NCBI GenBank assembly: GCA_016708585.1
Contig: JADJFK010000013.1
Coordinates: 210,911 to 274,910 of the forward strand
Origin: Sulfuritalea sp.
GTDB lineage: Bacteria; Pseudomonadota; Gammaproteobacteria; Burkholderiales; Rhodocyclaceae
DNA: 64,000 nt
Direction: 5' to 3'
Below the pieces are notes generated by a model that did no database searches, was not told the origin of the DNA, and was given only the letters and a program-made list of their open reading frames with translations. How positions within the stretch are numbered: the first letter of the stretch is position 1; each line of letters opens with the position of its first letter. The position numbers were made by a program, and so were the translations under genes. Shown here in pieces: positions 52,858 to 60,374 of this stretch.

Positions 52858-53649
52858 TCAGGCGAACAGCCGCGCCAGTTCCGCGCCCGGCGAGGGCGCG
52901 CGCATGAAGGCTTCGCCGACGAGGAAGGCATGCACGCCGCGCGAAATCATCAGCGCGACGTCGGCCGGGGCGAGGATGCCGGACTCGGTGACCACGATGC
53001 GGTCCGCCGGGATGCGGCCCAGCTGCGACAGTGTGGTAGCGAGGTCGACTTCGAAGGTGCGCAGGTTGCGATTGTTGATGCCGATCAGCGGCGTCTCGAG
53101 TTGCAGCGCGATATCGAGTTCGGCGGCGTCGTGGCATTCGACCAGCACCGACATGCCCAGCGCAAAGGCGATGGCTTCCATCTCCTGCATCTGCCCCAGC
53201 GAGAGCGCATCGACGATCAGCAGGATGGCGTCTGCGCCCATGGCGCGGGATTCATACACCTGCCAGGGATCGACCAGGAAATCCTTGCGCAGTACCGGCA
53301 GCGCGCAGGCGGCGCGCGCCGCGCGCAGGTACCCGGCCGAGCCCTGGAAGAAGGGCTGGTCGGTCAGTACCGAAAGGCAGGCGGCACCGTGCTTCTCGTA
53401 ATCTGCGGCGATCTCGGCCGGACGGAAGTCGGCGCGGATCACGCCTTTGGAGGGGCTGGCCTTCTTGATTTCGGCGATGACTGCCGTACCGCCAGCGCCG
53501 ACTTTTGCTTGAATCGATCCCGCAAACTCTCTCGTCGGCGCCTGCGCCTCGGCCTCGGCCCGCATCGCGGCCAGCGGCTTGATCGCCTTGCCCGCCGCTA
53601 CTTCCTCGCGCTTGACGGCGAGGATCTTCTCGAGGATGTCCGCCGCCAT
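52858..53649 (-). CDS. trpC: Indole-3-glycerol-phosphate synthase
   Basis: A 263-residue TIM-barrel enzyme of tryptophan synthesis, stand-alone (not fused to TrpF). AVIAEIKKASPSKGVIR carries the catalytic lysine; CLSVLTDQPFFQGS, LRKDFLVDPWQVYE and GINNRNLRTFEVD complete the active site. A dispersed-motif copy encodes AKVGAGGTAV just before the catalytic strand. The start overlaps the trpD stop. Confidence 0.96.
   Translation of the reverse strand: MAADILEKILAVKREEVAAGKAIKPLAAMRAEAEAQAPTREFAGSIQAKVGAGGTAVIAEIKKASPSKGVIRADFRPAEIAADYEKHGAACLSVLTDQPFFQGSAGYLRAARAACALPVLRKDFLVDPWQVYESRAMGADAILLIVDALSLGQMQEMEAIAFALGMSVLVECHDAAELDIALQLETPLIGINNRNLRTFEVDLATTLSQLGRIPADRIVVTESGILAPADVALMISRGVHAFLVGEAFMRAPSPGAELARLFA
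53483..53506 (-). repeat. Dispersed 24-bp motif, copy 10 (inside trpC)
   Basis: The reverse strand, which is the coding strand, reads AAAAGTCGGCGC, TGGCGGT, ACGGC and is translated as KVGAGGTAV. The spacing to the catalytic AVIAE strand is normal. Confidence 0.75.
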
Positions 53650-54674
53650 CAGCCGAACTTCTTGGTGAAGGCGACGAATTCGTCGAGCTTCCTGCGCGCC
53701 GCGCCGCTGGCGATGGTTTCGCGCGCCCTGGTGATGCCTTCGCCGATCGAGTCGACCAGGTTGGCGGTGTAGAGCGCGGCACCGGCGTTGAGCGTGACGA
53801 TTTCGCGCGGCGTGCCGGGCGTGTTGTCCAGCGCCTCGAGCAGCATGGCTTTGGATTCGGTAGCGTCGGCGACGCGCAGGCCGCGGTTGGACATCATGGC
53901 CAGGCCGTAGTCCTCGGGATGGATTTCGTATTCGGTGATCTCGCCGTCCTTCAGTTCGCCGACCAGGGTCGCGGCGCCGAGCGAGATCTCGTCCATGCCG
54001 TCCTTGCCCCACACCACCATGACGTGGTCGGCGCCGAGCTGCTTCATCACGCGCACCTGGATGCCGACCAGGTCGGGGTGGAACACGCCCATCAGCGTGT
54101 TGGGCGCGCCGGCCGGATTGGTCAGCGGGCCGAGGATATTGAAGATGGTGCGCACGCCCATTTCGCGCCGCACCGGGGCGACGTTCTTCATCGCCGGATG
54201 GTGGTTGGGTGCGAACATGAAGCCGCAGCCGATGGCCTCGATGCATTCGCCGACCTGGGCGGGGGTGAGCATGATGTTGGCGCCGAAGGCTTCCAGCACG
54301 TCGGCGGCGCCGGACTTCGACGACACGCTGCGGTTGCCGTGCTTGGCCACCGTGGCGCCGGCCGCCGCGGCGACGAACATGGAGGCCGTGGAGATGTTGA
54401 AGGTGTGCGCGCCGTCGCCGCCGGTGCCGACGATGTCCACGAAATTCGGGTTGTGCGGGGTGTTCACCTTGGTCGATAGCTCACGCATGACCGTCGCGGC
54501 AGCGGCGATCTCGCCCAGGGTTTCCTTCTTCACGCGCAGGCCGGTGAGGATTGCGGCGACCATCAGCGGCGAGATCTCGCCCTGCATGATCTGCCGCATC
54601 AGGTGCAGCATTTCGTCGTGGAAGATTTCGCGGTGTTCGATGGTGCGCTGGAGCGCTTCCTGGGGAGTGATCAT
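53649..54674 (-). CDS. trpD: Anthranilate phosphoribosyltransferase
   Basis: A 341-residue enzyme transferring phosphoribosyl to anthranilate. The PRPP motif VGTGGDGAHTFNIST, KHGNRSVSSKSGAADVLEAFG and PVRREMGVRTIFNILGPLTNP are intact. It overlaps both trpG and trpC by 1-4 bases, so translation is coupled. Confidence 0.97.
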   Translation of the reverse strand: MITPQEALQRTIEHREIFHDEMLHLMRQIMQGEISPLMVAAILTGLRVKKETLGEIAAAATVMRELSTKVNTPHNPNFVDIVGTGGDGAHTFNISTASMFVAAAAGATVAKHGNRSVSSKSGAADVLEAFGANIMLTPAQVGECIEAIGCGFMFAPNHHPAMKNVAPVRREMGVRTIFNILGPLTNPAGAPNTLMGVFHPDLVGIQVRVMKQLGADHVMVVWGKDGMDEISLGAATLVGELKDGEITEYEIHPEDYGLAMMSNRGLRVADATESKAMLLEALDNTPGTPREIVTLNAGAALYTANLVDSIGEGITRARETIASGAARRKLDEFVAFTKKFG

Positions 54675-55240
54675 TTCGTGCCTTTCAGGAAATTTCCAAG
54701 AAGTTCATGACCGTTCTCGGTGGCGATCGATTCGGGATGGAACTGCACGCCTTCCACATTCAGCTCGCGGTGGCGCACGCCCATGATCTCGCCGTCATCG
54801 GTCCAGGCCGTGACTTCGAGGCAGGCCGGCAGGGTCTCGCGGCGGATCGCCAGCGAGTGGTAACGCACCACCGTCAGTGGATTGGGCAGGCCGGCGAAGA
54901 CGCCCTTGCCCTCGTGATGCACGGGCGAGGTCTTGCCGTGCATCAGCTGTTTGGCATGCACGATCTCGCCGCCGAAGGCCGCACCGATGCTCTGGTGGCC
55001 GAGGCAGACGCCGAGCAGGGGGATCTTGCCGGCGAACTCCCTGATCGCTGCCACCGAGATGCCGGCCTCGGCCGGCGAGCAGGGACCGGGCGAGACCACG
55101 ATGCGCGCCGGCTTCATCGCGGCGATTTCCTTCAGGGTGATCGCATCGTTGCGGAACACCTTGACGTCCTCGCCGAGTTCGCCGAAATACTGCACCAGGT
55201 TGTAGGTGAAGCTGTCGTAGTTGTCGATCATCAATAGCAT
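54671..55240 (-). CDS. trpG: Anthranilate synthase glutamine amidotransferase component
   Basis: A 189-residue class I amidotransferase delivering ammonia to TrpE (and possibly PabB). Triad: nucleophile Cys in LGVCLGHQSIG, and His/Glu in EGVQFHPESI. Separated from trpE by 12 bases and overlapping trpD. Confidence 0.96.
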   Translation of the reverse strand: MLLMIDNYDSFTYNLVQYFGELGEDVKVFRNDAITLKEIAAMKPARIVVSPGPCSPAEAGISVAAIREFAGKIPLLGVCLGHQSIGAAFGGEIVHAKQLMHGKTSPVHHEGKGVFAGLPNPLTVVRYHSLAIRRETLPACLEVTAWTDDGEIMGVRHRELNVEGVQFHPESIATENGHELLGNFLKGTK

Positions 55241-55252
55241 GGCAGCCCCCGG

Positions 55253-56752
55253 TCAGTCGAAACGCGTGTCGAGGCCGGCTTCGGCCATCTCGGCGGCGCG
55301 CAGTTGCGCCCGCGCCTTGTTCAGCGTTTCCTGCCATTCCGAATCGGGGTCGGAATCGGCGACGATGCCGGCGCCGGCCTGGACGTGGATCCGGCCGTCC
55401 TTGATCACCGCGGTGCGGATCGCGATGCAGAGGTCCATGTCGCCGTTGAAGCCAAGATACCCGACGCTGCCGGCATAGATGCCGCGCTTGCTGGGTTCCA
55501 GTTCGTCGATGATTTCCATGGCGCGCACCTTCGGCGCGCCGGACACCGTGCCGGCCGGGAAGGTGGCCTTGAGCACGCCCAGCGCGCCCTCGTCGTCCTT
55601 CAGTTCGGCATCGACGTTGGAGACGATGTGCATCACGTGCGAATAGCGCTCGATGATGAACGGGTCGCTGACCTTGACCGTGCCGGTCTTGGCGACGCGG
55701 CCGATGTCGTTGCGGCCGAGGTCGAGCAGCATCAGGTGCTCGGCGCGCTCCTTCGGGTCGGCCAGCAGGTCGGCGGCCAGCGCCTCGTCTTCGGCGAGAG
55801 TGGCGCCGCGCTTGCGCGTGCCGGCGATCGGCCGCACGGTGACGCGGCGTTCGCCGTCCTGGTGTTCGAGCCGCACCAGGATTTCGGGCGACGCGCCGAC
55901 CACGTGGAAATCCTCGAAGTTGAAATAGAACATGTAGGGCGAGGGGTTCAGCGTGCGCAGCGCGCGGTAGAGCGCCAGCGGGCTCGCCGCGAAGGGCTTG
56001 CTCATGCGCTGCGAGAGCACCACCTGCATGATGTCGCCATCGACGATGTACTGCTTGGCGCGGCGCACCGCGGCCTTGAAGGCCTCCTCGCCGAATTCGG
56101 AGACGGCAGGTGCGGATGAGGCCTGCACTTCGGGCGGAATCGTCACCGGTGCGCGCAGCTTGGCCAGCAGTTCCTTGAGCCGGGCCTGGGCCTGCTTCCA
56201 GGCGCCGGGGAAGCCCGGCTCGGCATACACCACCAGCGTCAGCTTGCCCGAGAGGTTGTCGACGATGGCGATCTCTTCGGACAGCAGCAGCAGGATGTCC
56301 GGTACGCCGAGCGGGTCGGGCGTCGGTTTAGCCAAATGCCGCTGCGCCAGCTTGGTCTCGATGTAGCGCACCGTGTCGTAGCCGAAGGCACCCACCAGGC
56401 CGCCGCAGAAGCGCGGCAGGCCGGGCAGGTCGGGCACCTTGAAGCGCGACATGAACTCGGAAATGAAGCTCATCGGGTTGCTGTGGTCGCGCCGCTCGGC
56501 GACGCGGTTGCCGCTGAGCACCATGATCGCGCCCTCGACCACCGCGATGCGCGTGCCGGCAGCCAGGCCGATGAAGGAATAGCGGCCGAAGCGCTCGCCG
56601 CCCTGCACCGATTCGAGCAGGTAGGAGTAGGGATCGTTGGCCAGCTTGAGGTAGATCGACAGCGGCGTGTCGAGGTCGGCGAAGGTTTCGAGCGTCACCG
56701 GGATGCGGTTATAGCCCTCCGCCGCAAGGCGGTTGAAGTCTGATTCGGTCAT
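55253..56752 (-). CDS. trpE: Anthranilate synthase component I
   Basis: A 499-residue chorismate-utilising enzyme. An N-terminal regulatory region (LETFADLDTPLSIYLKL, SYLLESVQGGERFGRYSFIG) is followed by the catalytic half with DIMQVVLSQRM, RPIAGTRKRGAT, LMLLDLGRNDIGRV and GTVSGAPKVRAMEII. The tryptophan feedback motif (LLES) is present. The start at 56752 is preferred, with GGAG upstream, over a 10-residue longer frame. A 170-nt leader after gph may contain a Trp-rich leader peptide. Confidence 0.97.
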   Translation of the reverse strand: MTESDFNRLAAEGYNRIPVTLETFADLDTPLSIYLKLANDPYSYLLESVQGGERFGRYSFIGLAAGTRIAVVEGAIMVLSGNRVAERRDHSNPMSFISEFMSRFKVPDLPGLPRFCGGLVGAFGYDTVRYIETKLAQRHLAKPTPDPLGVPDILLLLSEEIAIVDNLSGKLTLVVYAEPGFPGAWKQAQARLKELLAKLRAPVTIPPEVQASSAPAVSEFGEEAFKAAVRRAKQYIVDGDIMQVVLSQRMSKPFAASPLALYRALRTLNPSPYMFYFNFEDFHVVGASPEILVRLEHQDGERRVTVRPIAGTRKRGATLAEDEALAADLLADPKERAEHLMLLDLGRNDIGRVAKTGTVKVSDPFIIERYSHVMHIVSNVDAELKDDEGALGVLKATFPAGTVSGAPKVRAMEIIDELEPSKRGIYAGSVGYLGFNGDMDLCIAIRTAVIKDGRIHVQAGAGIVADSDPDSEWQETLNKARAQLRAAEMAEAGLDTRFD

Positions 56753-56845
56753 GGTGAAACTCCACGGATACGGGTGCTGCAAGGACAGGTGCGCGGACTG
56801 GTCAGCTCCGGCGCGATGGAAATCGGCGCGCGATGGCGCGGGCGT

Positions 56846-56917
56846 TCAGGCCCGCCAGGGCCAGGCCTCCGCCCCGAGGGCGTGTTTCCGTGTCATTTGC
56901 AGGTTGCGGTGGAGCAT
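56846..56917 (-). promoter_or_regulatory. Candidate trp leader peptide (23 codons)
   Basis: An ATG-started frame in the gph-trpE gap has Trp codons at positions 19 and 21 (A-W-P-W-R-A, then TGA). The hairpin GCGGGC-CTGAAC-GCCCGC overlaps its stop. There is no strong Shine-Dalgarno and no terminator with a T-tract before trpE, so attenuation is plausible but not shown. Confidence 0.35.
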
Positions 56918-56922
56918 GGGTG

Positions 56923-57594
56923 TTATGCGATCTTTCGAAAGTCGGCGCCGGCGACACGGCGCGCTGCTGCTTCCAGCGACGCGACTATAGCATCGCAGTC
57001 GATTCCTTGCACGTCCTCGCCCTCGTTGTAGCCGTAGGGGACGATGAACACCGGACAGCCGGCGGCGCGCGCCGCCGCGGCATCGTGCTGCGAATCGCCG
57101 ATGTGCAGGTTCTCGGCGGGTGACGTGCCCATGCGTCCGCAGGCATGCAGCAGTTGCGCCGGATGCGGCTTCTTGTGCGCCAGCGTGTCGCCCGAGACGG
57201 CGAACTCGAACCAGTGCGCAAGGCCCGTGGCGACCAGCAAGGGCTCGGTAAAGGCCGCCGCCTTGTTGGTAATCACCGCCAGCGGCAGGCCGGCGTCGTG
57301 CAGCGCCCGCAGGCCTTCCAGCACCCCGGGGAAAAGCGTCGAGCGGCGGCCGTTTTCGACCGCGTAATGGCGGCGGAATACCGCCTGCGCCTGCTCCACC
57401 GCCGCAGGATCGAGATCGGGCAGGCAGCGCTCGACCAGCTTCGGGATGCCGCGGCCGATGAAGCCGGCGATTACCTCGACCGGATATTCGTCGCGGCCCA
57501 GTTCGCGCAGCATGGCGTTGGCCGCCGCGGCGAGGTCGGGCACGGTGTCGAGCAGGGTGCCATCGAGGTCGATGGTGACCGACTTGATCTTCAT
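56923..57594 (-). CDS. gph: Phosphoglycolate phosphatase
   Basis: A 223-residue HAD hydrolase turning 2-phosphoglycolate into glycolate, which GlcDEF can oxidise. Motif I VTIDLDGTLLDTVPDL, motif II AVITNKA, the lysine in KKPHPAQLL and motif IV IGDSQHDAAAA are all present. The C-terminal residues RVAGADFRKIA are encoded by a dispersed-motif copy. It lies 25 bases after rpe, the usual rpe-gph-trp order. Confidence 0.95.
   Translation of the reverse strand: MKIKSVTIDLDGTLLDTVPDLAAAANAMLRELGRDEYPVEVIAGFIGRGIPKLVERCLPDLDPAAVEQAQAVFRRHYAVENGRRSTLFPGVLEGLRALHDAGLPLAVITNKAAAFTEPLLVATGLAHWFEFAVSGDTLAHKKPHPAQLLHACGRMGTSPAENLHIGDSQHDAAAARAAGCPVFIVPYGYNEGEDVQGIDCDAIVASLEAAARRVAGADFRKIA
56937..56960 (+). 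repeat. Dispersed 24-bp motif, copy 11 (3' end of gph)
   Basis: GAAAGTCGGCGC, CGGCGAC, ACGGC; its complement encodes the last residues of Gph (RVAGADF), 11 bases before the stop. Confidence 0.75.
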
Positions 57595-57619
57595 GAGAAC
57601 AGGCGGCGGCAGCCTGGCT

Positions 57620-58309
57620 TCAGGCCTTGGCGAGTTCGCTGCGCAGGGCGGCGATCACGCTGTCGTAGCGGTGCGGGTCGCTGTCCTTGGCGGCGCCGAA
57701 TACGGCCGAGCCGGCGACGAAAGTATCGACCCCGGCTTTTGCGACTTCCAGGATGTTGGCCGGGCCGACGCCACCGTCGATCTCCAGGCTGACGTCGAGG
57801 CCGCGCGCATCGATCATCTGCCGTACCTTGCGCGCCTTGTCGAGCACGTAGGGAATGAACTTCTGCCCGCCGAAGCCCGGGTTCACGCTCATCAGCAGCA
57901 CCATGTCGAGCTTGTCCAGGGTGTACTCGAGCACGTCGAGCGGCGTCGCCGGGTTGAACACCAGGCCGGGCTTGCAGCCGCACTCGCGGATCAGGGCGAT
58001 GGTGCGATCGACATGCTCCGAGGCTTCCGGGTGGAAGGTGATGTAAGTGGCGCCGGCCTTGGCGAAGTCGGGAATGATGCGGTCCACCGGCTTGACCATC
58101 AGGTGTACATCGATCGGCGCCGTGACGCCGTGCTTCTTCAGCGCTTCGCAGACCAGCGGGCCGATGGTCAGGTTCGGCACGTAGTGGTTGTCCATGACGT
58201 CGAAATGCACGATGTCGGCGCCGGCGGCGAGCACGTTGTCGACCTCCTCGCCCAGTTTGGCGAAGTTGGCGGAAAGAATGCTGGGGGCGATCCTGAAGGT
58301 CCTGGACAC
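57620..58309 (-). CDS. rpe: Ribulose-phosphate 3-epimerase
   Basis: A 229-residue TIM-barrel epimerase of the pentose-phosphate pathway. IAPSILSANFAKLGEEV, IVHFDVMDNHYVPNLTIGP, DVHLMVKPVD, MSVNPGFGGQKFIP and LEIDGGVGPANI hold the metal-binding His and Asp residues. First gene of the rpe-gph-trpEGDC transcription unit. A TAGAAT -10 box lies upstream on its strand at 58337-58342. Confidence 0.97.
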   Translation of the reverse strand: MSRTFRIAPSILSANFAKLGEEVDNVLAAGADIVHFDVMDNHYVPNLTIGPLVCEALKKHGVTAPIDVHLMVKPVDRIIPDFAKAGATYITFHPEASEHVDRTIALIRECGCKPGLVFNPATPLDVLEYTLDKLDMVLLMSVNPGFGGQKFIPYVLDKARKVRQMIDARGLDVSLEIDGGVGPANILEVAKAGVDTFVAGSAVFGAAKDSDPHRYDSVIAALRSELAKA

Positions 58310-58336
58310 GGCGAACTCCCGAAAGTGGATGCGAAG

Positions 58337-58342
58337 ATTCTA
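58337..58342 (-). promoter_or_regulatory. Candidate -10 box of rpe
   Basis: TAGAAT on the minus strand, 28 bases before the rpe ATG. A convincing -35 is not evident. Confidence 0.4.
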
Positions 58343-58371
58343 CCGGCGGCCGGCTGCGGTGACTTAAGGAT

Positions 58372-58402
58372 TTGTGATGGCGCCCATAAGCGCGGCTAGA
58401 AT
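58372..58402 (+). promoter_or_regulatory. Candidate galE promoter
   Basis: TTGTGA (58372-58377) and TAGAAT (58397-58402), 19 bp apart, precede the galE ATG at 58427. It is in the gap shared with divergent rpe. Confidence 0.45.
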
Positions 58403-58426
58403 CCGCCCATCCAACCACGGAAAGCC

Positions 58427-59439
58427 ATGATGATCCTCCTCACGGGCGGCGCCGGCTACATCGGACTGCATACGGCGGCGGTGCTGGTCGAAGCCGGCCA
58501 CGAAGTCGTGCTGTTCGACAACTTCAGCAACAGCAAGCCGGCCGGCCTGAAGCGGCTGGAGGCCATCACCGGCCGTGCCGTACCCTGCGTCGAAGGCGAT
58601 GTCCGCTCGCGGCAGGACCTGGACGGCCTGTTCGACCAGTACCCGATCGGCGCCGTGGTGCATTTCGCCGAACTCAGGCGGTCGGCGAATCGCAGGCGCA
58701 ACCCTTGCGCTACTACGACAACAACGTGGGCGGAAGCCTGGCCCTGCTTGCCGCCATGCAGCGCGCGGAGGTCAGGCGCATCGTCTTCAGTTCCTCGGCG
58801 ACGATCTACGGCAATGCCGATTCCAATCCCATTCCCGAAACCGCCCCGCTGCGCCCGGCCAACGTCTATGGCCGCAGCAAGCTGATGGTCGAGGACATCC
58901 TGCGCGACCTGTACGCCGCCGCGCCGGGCTGGTCGATCGCCCTGCTGCGCTACTTCAATCCGGTGGGCGCGCATCCGGGCGGGCTGATCGGCGAAGACCC
59001 GAACGACATACCCAACAACCTGATGCCTTTCGTCACGCAAGTGGCCGTCGGCCGCCGGCCGGAACTGCAAGTGTTCGGCGGCGACTATCCGACGCCCGAC
59101 GGCACCGGGGTGCGCGACTACATCCATGTCATGGACCTGGCGGAAGGCCACCGGGCGGCGCTGGATTGGGCGCTGCGCGATCCGCGCGAACTGCTTACGG
59201 CCAATCTTGGTACCGGGCGGGGCTGCAGCGTACTGGAGCTGGTACGCGCCTTCGAACAGGTTAGCGGAAAGGCGATTCCCCATCGCATCGTGGCGCGCCG
59301 GGCGGGCGACGTGGCGGCCTGCTGGAGCGACCCCTCGCTGGCCAGGGAGCGCCTCGGCTGGACCACAAAGCGCAGCCTCGAAGACATGTGCCGCGATGCC
59401 TGGAACTGGCAGCGCAACAACCCCCAGGGTTTCGCCTGA
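58427..59439 (+). pseudogene. galE: UDP-glucose 4-epimerase, single frameshift
   Basis: Two frames together give a GalE of about 337 residues, the family length. The first contains the NAD motif LLTGGAGYIGLHTAAVL and breaks at VVHFAEL. The second resumes at RYYDNNVGGSLALL and contains FSSSATIYGNA, the catalytic NVYGRSKLMVE (Tyr-x3-Lys) and LLRYFNPVGAHPGG. A one-base loss at about 58674-58678 (CTCAGGCG for expected CTCAAGGCG) explains the shift. No other damage is seen, so error or a very recent mutation is likely. Start at ATG 58427 or 58430. Confidence 0.88.
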
Positions 59440-59448
59440 CGGCCCGGC

Positions 59449-59472
59449 GCCGTGTCGTCGGCGCCGACTTTA
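59449..59472 (-). repeat. Dispersed 24-bp motif, copy 12 (galE 3' end)
   Basis: The reverse strand reads TAAAGTCGGCGC, CGACGAC, ACGGC. It lies between galE and the convergent pilin-like gene. Confidence 0.7.
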
Positions 59473-60310
59473 TGCCGTCAGGGCAGCCTCGCCGGCGGCA
59501 ACCATGCGGTTGAACAGCGCGCCTTCGACAACCACAACATCTGGTCGTCGAATGCGGGGCCTTGCGGTGCGTTTGACGAAGGCGGGATCGGCGGCAACCA
59601 CGGCTGCGGGAAGGCTTGAATTATGTTTCATGGTCGCCCGCACCCTCCACTCCGGCGTTCTTGCCGAGCGAATAGATGACGGCGACGGCGTCGGCGGCCA
59701 GTGTGGTATCTGTCGGCGTCGTGTCGCGCGGGGCCGCCGTCGCCGTGCCTTCGCTGGCCATGTCGGTCCCGGTGTTGCAGACCTTCAGGTCACCCGCCGC
59801 GACGGCAGCCAGCGTCGTCATCCCGATGCTCTTCATCTGGTTCTGGGTGGTAAAGGCATTGGCGTTGGCCGTACTTACCGCATAGCGCACCCGATGGGCC
59901 CGCTTCCCGCCCCAGCCGTCGAGGCGATAGCCCCGGGCGTCGACCGGTGACAGGCCCAGGGTGGCCGCCGGCAGGAATCCGTCATAAGGATTGGTGCACG
60001 CACCTCCACCAGCGGGGCTCTCGACGCCGTTGCTTGCCGCCGAGGCCGGGCATGGCAGCCGGTCGTTGGCCATGGCAAAGCCGAGCAGGGCGTCGCGCGA
60101 TTCGATCAGGATCTTCTGGGTATCGCCAAAGTTGCGAATATCCTGCTGCCCCGCCAGCGGCAGCAACATTCCCCCCAGCAGCAGGCCGACGACGAACAGC
60201 ACGATTGCGAGTTCGATCAAGTGAAGCCGGGGCGGCGGGAATCGGTACAGGCGATGCTGTGGCGGTTTGCATTCGGTTTCGGGCTGGGGCTGATTCGTGC
60301 AGCGTAGCAT
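59470..60310 (-). pseudogene. Pilin-like (type IV/T2SS pseudopilin) protein, frameshifted
   Basis: The best single frame (59621-60310) reads LHLIELAIVLFVVGLLLGGM, where a type IV prepilin would read GFTLIEL. Restoring one T at about 60218-60220 gives RRPGFT-LIEL, an intact prepilin cleavage site. The body matches secreted pilin-like proteins (FAMANDRLPCPA, DGFLPAATLGL, SLGKNAGVEGAGDHE). Past the apparent stop at 59621, coding-like sequence continues in other frames to ALFNRMVAAG near 59500, a C-terminus seen in this type. Several indels are therefore needed. Ends are approximate. Confidence 0.65.
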
Positions 60311-60346
60311 CGAGAAGCCCGGTATGCCACCGTGGCCCTGTCCCGA

Positions 60347-60370
60347 AAAAGTCGGTGCTGGCGGAACGGC
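60347..60370 (+). repeat. Dispersed 24-bp motif, copy 13 (pilus locus)
   Basis: AAAAGTCGGTGC, TGGCGGA, ACGGC, with one core change. It lies just after the stop of the lectin-like gene and before the pilin-like gene. Confidence 0.65.
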
Positions 60371-60374
60371 GGGT

